Positions 1 to 7,789 of a DNA stretch of 10,337 nt are shown here, one piece after another. Position numbers and translations under genes: made by a program. The first letter of the stretch is position 1; every line of letters begins with the position of its first letter. The stretch lies in assembly GCA_004335835.1 (NCBI GenBank), contig RWJK01001402.1, positions 57,509-67,845 on the forward strand. The letters run 5' to 3'. A model generated the notes under the pieces. The model worked only from the letters and a program-made list of their open reading frames with translations, was not told the DNA's origin and did not search any database. Origin of the DNA: Scenedesmus sp. ARA3 (taxonomy: Eukaryota > Chlorophyta > Chlorophyceae > Sphaeropleales > Scenedesmaceae).

Positions 1-144
1 CTACTACTACTTACTACTACTACTACTTGGCAACCACCTCCCCCAGCACGCTGTTGTAAAAACAGCCCCATCTGCTACTACTACTTACTACTACTACTAC
101 TTGGCAACCACCTCCCCCAGCACGCTGTTGTAAAAACAGCCCCA
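1..144. repeat. 74-bp tandem duplication with CTA-rich start
   Basis: Two head-to-tail copies, 1-74 and 75-144. I found no mismatch between them up to the point where the second copy runs into a CAG run. Each unit begins with CTACTACTACTTACTAC and continues into a unique part ending in AACAGCCCCATC. The array lies in intron 7 of the glucosidase gene; the left end may continue outside the window. Nothing in it resembles the expected next GH31 exon. Confidence 0.9.
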
Positions 145-241
145 TCAGCAGCAGCAGAAACCCAGGAACCAACAACACGTCATGGATGGTACTCAATGTT
201 GTTGACACCTGATCCCCAAACAAAAGCACCCTCAGCCCCAC

Positions 242-315
242 CTGGTCTGGTGAAAGCCCAGGGACCAGTAGGGTGTCATGGCTGGTGCGCCAATGACCTG
301 GTGGTACTGCCTGAT
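242..315 (-). repeat. Partial copy of glucosidase exon 7 inside intron 7
   Basis: This 74-bp stretch repeats the last 74 bp of exon 7 (443-370), coding the same residues from IRQYHQVIG to GFHQT plus the first two bases of the next Arg. There are seven base differences, all at third codon positions and all silent: ATC/ATT, GGA/GGC, GCA/GCC, ACG/ACA, CTC/CTG, TTC/TTT, CAA/CAG. The likeness runs on into the donor (GTGAGGCTG in exon 7, GTGGGGCTG here). It starts mid-exon next to an AG (GGCAG|GC), which would enter in a phase that neither exon 6 nor exon 7 supplies. It is therefore probably not a normal coding exon of this mRNA. Confidence 0.85.
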
Positions 316-369
316 GCCTGCCATCACTAACTTTAAAACCTAAGCCTTAAACCTTGAACCCAGCCTCAC

Positions 370-3030
370 CTGGTTTGGTGGAAGCCGAGGGACCAGTAGG
401 GCGTCATTGCTGGTGCTCCGATGACCTGGTGGTACTGCCTGATGACCTCCTCAGGGGTGGGGCCAGTGAAGAAGTACAGGTCAACCAGGCCGCCAATGAC
501 CCTGCAGCAGCAGCAGCAGCAGCAGCAGTGGTGTTTGCGTTGGTTATGCTGATGATACTGCGATCCTACTGCAGTTGTTGCAATTACTTGCTGCGCTGCT
601 TACTACGTGGCTGACATGGCAACAACATCTGGCCAGTTTATTAGGCCCTTGCAGGAGTACAAATCTGCAACAGCTGAGTGCTGAAACCAACTTCAGGTCG
701 TAGCGCCACTGCTTACTTGTAGGTGAGGCTGGTCTTATTAAGTGACACATCCATGCCGTTGCTGTTGAGGAAGAGCACACCATGGGAGGAGCCGTCTGCA
801 GCAGCAGCAGCAGCAGCAGCAGCAATGGTAGGCACGGTATTTGAGCGAGCCGAACGTGGGTGCACGGTGACAGACACAACGGCGCAGGTCATGCCAGCCA
901 TGCTAGCATCCATCCTTCCTGCCATTCTGCGGTGAAGGGATGCAACCTGCAGGATGCAGCTGCCCAGAGCGCATTAGACAAGAAATCACTGCTGCTGGTG
1001 CTGCTGCTGCTGCTGCTGCTGTCACACCAGCCACTCACCCCTGTTGATCTGCAGGTAGAAGGGGTGTGAGCCGTACAGGTTGACGTACGGCATCGCAGAC
1101 GCCAGGTCACGCGCCCACATGGTGATGACTGTACCGTCACGTGGCAGCAGCAGCCCTGTGGGCAGTGAGACCTCCCCCAGGCCGTACAGGTCAGCATCTT
1201 CTGGCACGTTGGTGGTGAGCTCAATGTACTGATCCTTGAAGATGAACCTGCAGTAGCAGCAGCAGCAGCAGCAGTGGGTCTTGTTACTCTGGCGAGTATG
1301 TTGGGGGCGGCTCGATGGACTAATCCTGGAAAAACCAACCTGCCGCTTGAGTGTCAGCAGATAATGATGCTGCAAGGTGAGCTGCAATGGGATCACAATG
1401 TTCTGCGGTAGCGGGCGCATCGCAGGTGGAGCATTTTTAACAGGCTGAGCACGCCGGACGTGGCATAGAAGACCATGTACAGCATCTGCAGATGATGACA
1501 GCAGCAAAACTGCCGCCTCAGTTTTGCAGCAGCTCGTCGCCTCTCACCTGTGGCCGTTGGTGTCAAAGATGGGCTGGCCGTCTGACTTTCGGTTGACCGA
1601 CAGGCCAAAGGGCTGACCAGGCTGGCTGAGCTCCACAGCATACTGCAGGCTGCTGCTGCTGAGGCCAGGCTCGGAACCAGGCCTGCATAATTTAAGTTAC
1701 ACGGCAGCAGAAGACAGATCAAACAAAACAAGCAGAAGTCAAAACAGGACTGGTTGCAGCAGGGCAATGGGGCAGCAGCACGACGTCATGTTGAAGGCTG
1801 CTGCTGCTGAGGCCGGGTTCTGACCCAGGCCTGTGGATGAGCAAAGGTGAAGATTGGAGAGCAGAAGACACGTGTGCACACAAGGGTGAGCGGAACACAA
1901 CAAAGGGAAAAACCGAACCTGTTTGCGGCAGTGCCGCAGCACAGTGCCAAATTGCCAGCAGCTGGAGAGGCTGGGCTCAAAGCCAGATTTAAATAGGTAC
2001 ATAGGTGGCGTTCAGGAGGTAAAAATGAGCTAAAAGTTGGTATTGAAAGCAGGAAGACTGCAGAGCTGCGCTGCTAGCAAGCACGGAACCAGCATATGCA
2101 AGAGTTTGCAGATGCACATACAAGCAGCACTTGCAGTTGACATACGGACACGACAGCAAGATAACCATGGATCCACGGTATCAGCTGCTGCCACTGCACA
2201 ACATACTACACACAAGAAGTGTGCAATCCAGCAGCTAATATACAGCAGGTAACTGTTGCTGGTGCTACATGCAGCTCATGCCATAGCATAGGCGGTTGGA
2301 AACCTGTCCCAGTTGGCAGCAGCTGCACACTGTCCTGCAAAGAACTACTGCTTACCTAGGTACAATGCTTTCCGGCACCTCCCAGCGCTGCTGCCCTGTA
2401 GGTGCCACCTTGACATGCAGCCTGCTTGCTGTCTCTGGGGTGACCTGCACTGTAAGCTGCTCAAAGCTTTGCCCATACTGCTGCAGCTGCTCGTTCACAA
2501 GACTAAGCTGTGTGGTGCGTGCTAGGCTTGACACCGTTCCTGCAAGCAAGAAACAAACAAAGTTTGATATTATCCTGGTAATGGGAGCTTCAGCGAGCTA
2601 TGGATCATCAGCAAGGCGTTGTAGCAGCCTTACCTGCAGCTACTGCAGAGACAGCGTAGGCTTGCTGTTGCACCGGAACGCCTGCAACAAGCAGAACAAC
2701 ACGAAGTCAATTCAAAGCTTTTTATCTTTGAAAGGATCGAAGCGGTGAAAGGCAATGATCAGCTGACGCAGGCATCGTCACGAGCTCGGCTGGCAACAAA
2801 CAATATACGGTGGTTTCCATGTACCCCTATTGATATGACTATCAGAAAATTTTTATTTTAATTTGAATTTGCTGTCAGCTTTACATCTGTGTCCAGCAGC
2901 AATCTCTGTCTATTGACGCTTTTGCTCACTGGCCTGTCCGTCCTGCCTTACCAGCAGCAGCAAGAGCGCTCTGCGTCGCAGAGCCCAAAAGACTGATACA
3001 TAATAATATACTTAATCTGTGGTTGTGCAT
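370..3030 (-). CDS. GH31 alpha-glucosidase, N-terminal half (seven exons, 3' part beyond window)
   Basis: Exons in transcript order: 3030-2952, 2681-2634, 2539-2356, 1682-1548, 1247-1039, 795-717, 501-370. All have GT-AG borders and the phases join without a shift, giving 288 codons plus two bases. Residues 1-26 form a signal peptide ([20 protein letters not shown] then SALAAA); this start was chosen because it alone gives both a hydrophobic leader and the phase needed by exon 2. The N-terminal beta-sandwich follows, with RLHVKVAP and [11 protein letters not shown] (about 94-104), [27 protein letters not shown] (150-156), LYGLGE (169-174), [12 protein letters not shown] (205-216) and [13 protein letters not shown]. 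Exon 7 opens the catalytic barrel with [16 protein letters not shown] and PYWSLGFHQ. These are hallmarks of plant/animal acid alpha-glucosidases, which hydrolyse terminal alpha-1,4-linked glucose from maltose and starch fragments in the secretory pathway, vacuole or wall. The catalytic nucleophile is not in the window, so activity cannot be judged. Family confidence is high; exon 1 is less sure. Confidence 0.9.
505..528 (-). repeat. Sense (CTG)8 at the acceptor of intron 6
   Basis: Eight perfect CAG units on the plus strand, so CTG in the transcript, directly followed by the CAG acceptor of exon 7. The run takes the place of a classical pyrimidine tract. Confidence 0.9.
799..822 (-). repeat. 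Sense (CTG)8 at the acceptor of intron 5
   Basis: Eight CTG units in the sense strand end directly in the CAG acceptor of exon 6. The same intron carries CAG units near its donor (1001-1021). Confidence 0.9.
989..1021 (-). repeat. Sense CAG run near the donor of intron 5
   Basis: In the sense direction (CAG)7, a CAC interruption and (CAG)3 begin 17 nt after the GTGAGT donor of intron 5. The run is complementary to the CTG run at the far end of the same intron. Confidence 0.85.
1257..1274 (-). repeat. Sense (CTG)6 at the acceptor of intron 4
   Basis: Six CTG units in the sense strand, then CTA and CTGCAG, lead into exon 5. This is the third intron in a row in this gene with a CTG run at its 3' end. 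Confidence 0.85.
1504..1527. repeat. 9-bp perfect stem-loop in intron 4
   Basis: GCAAAACTG and CAGTTTTGC flank a six-base spacer (CCGCCT). In the transcript the hairpin would start about 20 nt after the donor of intron 4. No known element is recognised. Confidence 0.6.
1791..1832 (-). repeat. Partial copy of glucosidase exon 4 (acceptor and first 13 codons) inside intron 3
   Basis: The sense strand reads CAG|G followed by codons for [13 protein letters not shown], the same peptide as the start of exon 4 (1684-1643). Six bases differ, all at third positions and all silent: GGT/GGG, TCC/TCA, GAG/GAA, CCT/CCC, CTG/CTT, CAG/CAA. After that only loose likeness remains (Tyr-Ala-Val-Glu-Leu against His-Asp-Val-Val-Leu). 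The acceptor is in phase with exon 3. The frame stays open for about 24 more codons, but I found no GT donor in the phase needed to join exon 4 or 5, so use would end in a stop and a truncated protein. Confidence 0.85.
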
Positions 3031-3680
3031 GGCGCGAACGTATACTGTTTGCTGCACGGTGGTCAAGTGTGCAGAAATGTAGTTTGCGCGCCAAACCGAT
3101 CGTGAAGTATAACTAGCTCAAATACACCTAATCCTGTTACAACTGCTGTGATTGAGTTCGATCACTTATGCTGCGATTTCAGTGAGGCATTTATAGGCGA
3201 GCGCGTTATAACCAGCCATATGACGGCCTGCTCCTGGCTTCCCTACAATCATCAGTTCCTACCACTGAAAAAAGTCATCAAACATCAGTCTGTTGATTTC
3301 TTGTCACGATCAACGTCAGTTCACCTTGATGTCGAAAGCCACGACATAGGCATGAAATCGTGCGGGCTGCATGTAGCTGGCGCGCGCTTGAGTGTACTAG
3401 TTTTAATAAATAAAATATTGGCACTGCTTGCGTCCAGCCCGCGCTTACTTGCTGCGTGGGAGGTGTCACAAATCAACTGAACGTTGGTCTTGGCCCGCGT
3501 TCTCTCTGCTTCTGGTGCACGTTAACAGCACAGTTGGACGAGAAACGCTCACGAAAACACATTGGTTGATTTTCAAACCCATTTCAGACAGTTTTACTAC
3601 AGAGACAGCATTAACCTTGAATTGGATGGCCCATCCTGGCGACACACCATAACATATCATCAACAGTCCAGCACCAAGCA

Positions 3681-3733
3681 GTGCTGCCAGCCAGTTTATA
3701 GGCTATAGCTATAGGCTACAGGCCAGCAGCACG
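3681..3733. repeat. Imperfect inverted repeat around a TATAGCTATA core
   Basis: The outer arms GTGCTG and CAGCAC pair, and the centre 3703-3714 (CTATAGCTATAG) is a perfect 12-bp palindrome flanked by repeats of ATAGGCT. The arms between are only partly complementary. It is intergenic with no gene assigned. Confidence 0.5.
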
Positions 3734-3827
3734 CCGCATATGATGCTGTCGTGGTCAGCACCCATGATTTGAACTTCGGTTGAAGCCAATCCGTGACACA
3801 CTTTGATAACCCCAGGCAAGCTGACTC

Positions 3828-3850
3828 AGCTCAGCAGCCATGGCTGAGCT
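3828..3850. repeat. Nested palindrome AGCTCAG...CTGAGCT
   Basis: AGCTCAG and CTGAGCT form 7-bp arms around a spacer, and the inner CAGCCATGGCTG (3834-3845) is a perfect 12-bp palindrome. It lies past the 3' end of the MYND gene. A similar element with the same 7-bp arms occurs at 8091-8107 on the other side of that gene. Confidence 0.55.
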
Positions 3851-3876
3851 GGCCAGCTCATCATCACATTTTGAAG

Positions 3877-4027
3877 TTACACAAGTAACCTTGCATCAAC
3901 CGCCACAGTGGCAGTGCCAGCGCCGTCGTTGAACATCTGCACATGCCTGCTGCTGCTCTGTGAACAGTCATCCATACCACATGATCACACACGTAACCTT
4001 GCTCATGATATTACACATAGTGTTACA
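3877..4027 (-). terminator. Candidate poly(A) signals (TGTAA) of the MYND gene
   Basis: On the minus strand TGTAA, the usual green-algal poly(A) signal, occurs at 4027-4023, 4015-4011 and 3881-3877, which is 37 to 187 nt past the stop codon. The pentamer is short, so chance matches are possible. The most distant one would give the most usual 3' UTR length. Confidence 0.35.
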
Positions 4028-4063
4028 CATGAGTCTCCAGCACATGCTTCCTGCAGCACACAA

Positions 4064-4479
4064 TCACAGGCAGGTCTCGCCAGCAGCAGCCATCCGCCTG
4101 CATGCACGCTTGTGCCGCCGCCAGTCAGCCGTCTGGCAGGCAGCGCTGCAGTAGCGGCAGCGGCAGCCAGCACAAGCCTTGCTGGCAGCTGCCGCTTCAC
4201 TCGCCCCAGCCAGGTTCTCACAGCCAGGGTTGTTGCACGCCACGGGTAGCGGTGCTGCTGCTGCCAGCGCCCTGCACAGCTCCAAGGCTGTAGCATAATG
4301 CTGTTCCACCTGGGCCCGAGGTATCATGTGGTGGCCGCGTTCCCCATGCCGATCGACCAGCATTCCAAGCGCTGCCTGATACTCAGCCATTGCTGCTGTC
4401 CAGCGAGGGTTCGACTGCTGCAGGTTCAGCAGGTAACCCCAAGTCACCTCTTGGCCGCTGCCGGACGCTGCATTGCGTG

Positions 4480-4519
<40 letters not shown>

Positions 4520-5921
4520 GGTGTCGTCAGCGGCGCCTGCTGCGGTATGGCTGCTGCTAGCCTCGGCACTGCTGGCACCTGGTGCGCTCCCTTCAGCTGT
4601 GGCTGCTCCTTCCTCTTCTGCTGCTGCTGCTGCTGCTGTCCAGCTGACCTTTCTTATGATGTCCCAGATCCACAGCGAAGCCCACAGCACGCAGCGCTGC
4701 CACACCTGGCACCACTGCTCGTCCGCAGAGCCGATCAGGCTCTCCAGGTACCCTATTGCAGCTGCGTCGACAGTGTTGCCATCTGAGGTCATCCCCCAGT
4801 GCACACAGAAGGACGGCTGAGCAGCAAGCGAGTCATGCAGCAGCTGAGGCCCTGCTGCCTCAACTGCATCTGCCAGCTGCACCAGGCTGCGGGCGAGAGC
4901 CGCAGCCAGCAGCACAGAGCTCGCATGCACCTGGCGGCTGCTGTTGCTGCTGCTGCTGCTGCTGGCAGCGATTACTGCCGTGTGCTGCTGTGCAGGAGCA
5001 GGAAACATCGCACCGATTAAAGGGGGGGCTGCTGCCAGGAAGTGAACAGCAGCACCACTCTCTGCTGCTGCTGCTGCTGCAGGCGGCCCCTGCTGCATGC
5101 TGACTGCTGCTTTGATGTACTGCGATGCCCGTTTGACCAGGCTGGTCAGGGCAGACGCCAGGCCAGCCACTGCTGCTGTGTTGCTGAGTGTTGCATCAGA
5201 GCCCAGCACTGCTTTCACTGCAGGTGATAGCAGCTGGCCAGCTGCCAGCATGTCGTGTGGCGATATCTGGTCTGTGCGCATGACGCAGTCAATGAGGGCT
5301 GTGTAGGCCTCCGGGTGTGCTGCTGCTAGCGCGTCCAAGCCACCCGGCTGCCCTGCTGCTACAACACAATAGCAGCACCGTTTGCAGCACAAATGCAAGG
5401 TTTCAGTAGCTTCCTGTGTACTATGACACACAACAGTGCAGTCACGGTTGCTGTGGTGAATGCCAGGATGGACATACATGTCTGCCAAGTAAATGCCAGT
5501 GAAAGCAGCACATATGATAAACACAAACCCATGCACATACTTCGCCTGCAACATGAATTTCAAAACCTGCATGCCTGCATTTCCAAATCCCAAGAGCACT
5601 GCAGCGACCGGGCCGAGCAAAGCTTACATGAAGAGACGTTTCCCGCAGCTGTCACGCCCTCCGCAGCAGCCCTCAGCGCATACAGCTGCGTAGCGCCGAC
5701 GAACAGTTCGTCTATCTCTTTCGTGGAGAGTGCCTGCCACCTGAACAGCTTGAGCAGCTGCACCGGTGCTGCCAGCGCCTGCAGCAGCTGCAGCCCTGCC
5801 TGCTGCAGCACCTCAGGCGGCAGGCAGCTGCCGCCTGCACACTGCATGGTCAGCCTGATCTGTGTTGCCAGCAGGCCGTTGATATCTGATACCATGGTCA
5901 GCACATCCTTTTCTTCCATCA

Positions 5922-5958
<37 letters not shown>

Positions 5959-6264
5959 GACCTCGTCAGCAGCCAGCAGCTGCAGCTCCAGCACCAGCCG
6001 CACAGCAGCTGGCGACAGCATGAGAGCGTCGCCCGGCTGCTGCTGGGTTCTGCAGCGGCCCCACTGCTGCAAGCTGATGCTGAGCACAGCAGCAGACATG
6101 TTGGCTCGAGCCCATAGCGGAGGCAAATCCACGCCAAGGTTTATGCTGTGCTCTGGCAAGACAGCCGCTGCTGCATTCAGGTAAGCCTGGCCACCTGGCA
6201 GCGGCATGTCTTGGTGGAAGGCAGGGATGGGCAGCGGCTGCAGCAGTGCCCCCGTCCTTGACCT

Positions 6265-6298
<34 letters not shown>

Positions 6299-6529
6299 GC
6301 CTCATGCTGCTGGTGCAGCAGCGTGACAGTAGCGACCAGCAGCTGCAGCAGCAACGCCTGAACTGCTTGGTCGACCAGCAGCTGCTCTGTCACCGCTGCA
6401 ACAGCTGCCGGCAGCTGCTGCTGCTGCTCCTGCTGCTCATGTGAGTCGCCAAGCCTGATTATAAACCCTGCAGCAGCACACTGCACACGGATGTATGCTG
6501 AGTGCGGGCTGTTGCTGATGGTGCTGCCA

Positions 6530-6569
<40 letters not shown>

Positions 6570-7530
6570 CACTGCTGCTGCCAGCTGCGCTTGAGCTGGA
6601 AGTTGTAGCTGGCAGGAGTGCCCCGCAGCGCTGCACCTCCTGCAGCAGACTCAGTGTTGCTTGCAGGACAGTGTGCTGCAGTGCATCAGGCACTAGCGCG
6701 CGTGAGCAGCGAAGTGCAACATCTGTCACGCTCAACAGGGCCCGGCTGGAATCCAACAGCGACTGATACGGCGACCACGGCTCTAACTTGCCCTTACACT
6801 GCTGGCTAATGGCCTGCATCAGCGGCAGCAAGTTTGTGTGCATGCTGCTGAACAGCCCTGCGTAGCGCGCACAACAGCAGCAACAGCAGCAGCAGCAGGA
6901 ACATATCACAGTGCTGCCAAGACCCCAGCAGCTGCCACTGCCGGTGTGTGAGTACAATTCATTAAGTGCCGCAAGGTTTTTTTAGGCCCTTGTGCACAAG
7001 AGTGTGACGTGTGAAACATGAGCATGGCATGACGTATGAGACTACACAGGGCAGTGCCAGTACAACCTGCAACAGCATGAGTGATGTGCAGCTGCCTGAG
7101 GTACAATGACTGTGGCAGCAGCAGCAGCAGCATGCTGGCGTGTTATGGGGTTCTGTTCACAGGTGCCGGTTGGCGGTAGCGTGGAGGCAAGCAGCACACA
7201 GGAAATCCTTTCACAGTCACGCCAGGCGCGCACCTGACTGCTCCAGCTGCTGCAGCATTGCTGCTGCCAGCGCTGCTACGTTGCAGCCTGGCTGAGCCAC
7301 TGCAGCAGCATCGATGAGCTTGGTGCTCATCATATCTAAGCATGTGCAGCCTAGAGCCCACAAACGTGCTGTAGAGGACGCTGCATTTGTAGACGTTGTC
7401 TGCTGCCGCTGCTGCAGCAGCAGCAGGCCAAACTGCAGCTGCTCTGGCCGCTGCTGCAGCCAGGCCAGCAGGGTGCCTGCGCTGCGGGCTGCCTGGTGAC
7501 GCAGCAGCAGACCTAGCGTGCGGCCTGGCG

Positions 7531-7570
<40 letters not shown>

Positions 7571-7789
7571 ACGCAGCTGCCTCATTGTAGATACAATATC
7601 TGCAAGGGTTGCTTCACAGCCTATGACTAGGGCCTGCTGCTCCCGGGTCGCATCAGCGGCACCTGGGGGCTGCTGCAGCGCCCAAGAAGCTACATTGTCC
7701 TGCAGCAGCTTGTGAAGATCGCTTGCTGCTGCCTCAAGACGATCATGCAGCACCTGCACGTGCTGTTGCTCCTGGCTCCTGGGCGGCAT
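4064..7789 (-). CDS. Homopolymer-rich protein with C-terminal MYND zinc finger (three exons, 1026 aa)
   Basis: Exons: 7789-7234, 6857-5628, 5358-4064. Donors are GTGCGC and GTAAGC, acceptors CGCAG and TAG/CAG, and the phases agree, giving 1026 residues. Near the C-terminus is CNNPGCENLAG followed by CAGC, YCSAAC and WRRHKRAC, fitting a MYND finger with ligands Cys970, 975, 991, 994, 999, 1003, His1011 and Cys1015. MYND fingers bind two zinc ions and usually serve protein-protein contact; large families with a C-N-N-P-x-C start are known in green algae. The rest is Ala/Leu/Gln-rich and probably helical, with no enzyme motif seen (no SET domain). Homopolymers: Ala 74-85, Ser about 272-294, Gln 373-382, Gln 487-497, Ser 877-888. 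The start is the first in-frame Met (7789); the frame stays open to a stop near 7880, so an upstream exon is possible. Cellular role is unknown. It faces the lumen-protein gene head to head. Confidence 0.8.
4482..4517 (-). repeat. Coding (AGC)12, poly-Ser
   Basis: Twelve CTG units on the plus strand are read in the AGC frame as Ser 877-888 of the MYND protein, in a low-complexity linker before the conserved C-terminal segment. Confidence 0.9.
4618..4638 (-). repeat. Coding (GCA)7, poly-Ala
   Basis: Seven units read as Ala just before an EEEG segment of the MYND protein. Confidence 0.85.
5348..5362 (-). promoter_or_regulatory. Tandem splice acceptors TAG-CAG-CAG of MYND gene intron 2
   Basis: The sense strand reads TTGTAGCAGCAGGGC at the start of exon 3. 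Splicing after the first, second or third AG keeps the frame, giving Ser-Ala-Gly-Gln, Ser-Gly-Gln or Trp-Gln. The first AG downstream of the pyrimidine-rich TATTGTGTTG stretch was taken as the exon start (5358). Confidence 0.55.
5923..5955 (-). repeat. Coding (CAG)11, poly-Gln
   Basis: Eleven units read as Gln 487-497 of the MYND protein, between EVK and VMEEKD. Confidence 0.9.
6268..6297 (-). repeat. Coding (CAG)10, poly-Gln
   Basis: Ten units read as Gln 373-382 of the MYND protein, followed by RRSRTG. Confidence 0.9.
6533..6568 (-). repeat. Coding (AGC)12, poly-Ser
   Basis: Twelve units read as Ser within the Ser-rich stretch at about residues 272-294 of the MYND protein. Confidence 0.9.
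7537..7569 (-). repeat. Coding (GCA)11, poly-Ala
   Basis: Eleven units read as most of Ala 74-85 in exon 1 of the MYND protein, after MRQLR. Confidence 0.9.

Larger units (their letters stand above)
3031..4063. other. Intergenic region: upstream of the glucosidase gene and 3' flank of the MYND gene
   Basis: No convincing coding sequence was found. The longest open frame (plus strand, 3148-3480) has no recognisable motif, and overlapping frames of equal quality lie opposite it. Base composition shifts here: the stretch 2840-3480 is AT-richer and almost free of CAG/CTG runs, unlike the genes on both sides. It should hold the promoter of the minus-strand glucosidase gene near 3031-3400; no clear TATA box was identified. 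A 9-base match to the motif found in the other promoter (ATCAGTCTG) lies at 3284-3292. Confidence 0.6.

Noticed and set aside
242..315. The exon 7 copy as a simple mutually exclusive exon
   Set aside because: Its AG acceptor needs one incoming base, whereas exon 6 supplies two; swapping it for exon 7 would shift the frame and drop the start of the catalytic domain.
713..925. Minus-strand frame open through the acceptor of exon 6, which might make exon 6 longer
   Set aside because: The extension turns the CTG run into poly-Ala and adds residues unlike GH31; the exon starting at 795 joins exon 5 in phase and gives a continuous family sequence.
1..1300. CAG or CTA runs as a CRISPR array or transposon ends
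   Set aside because: They are simple trinucleotide repeats or a two-copy tandem without spaced unique units, transposase or target-site duplications, in a spliced eukaryotic gene.
3148..3480. Plus-strand open frame of 110 codons in the intergenic region
   Set aside because: No motif, no matching splice structure, and an overlapping opposite frame of similar quality.
4298..4820. Plus-strand open frames with long Leu, Ala or Cys runs over the MYND gene
   Set aside because: They are antisense readings of the Ser and Ala repeats and lack any motif; the minus strand carries the zinc finger.
5359..5620. Open frame continuing upstream of the last MYND exon, with hydrophobic residues that resemble a membrane anchor
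   Set aside because: It starts at TTG rather than ATG, lies between a good GTAAGC donor and a TAG/CAG acceptor with matching phases, and reading through from exon 2 hits a stop; it is treated as intron.
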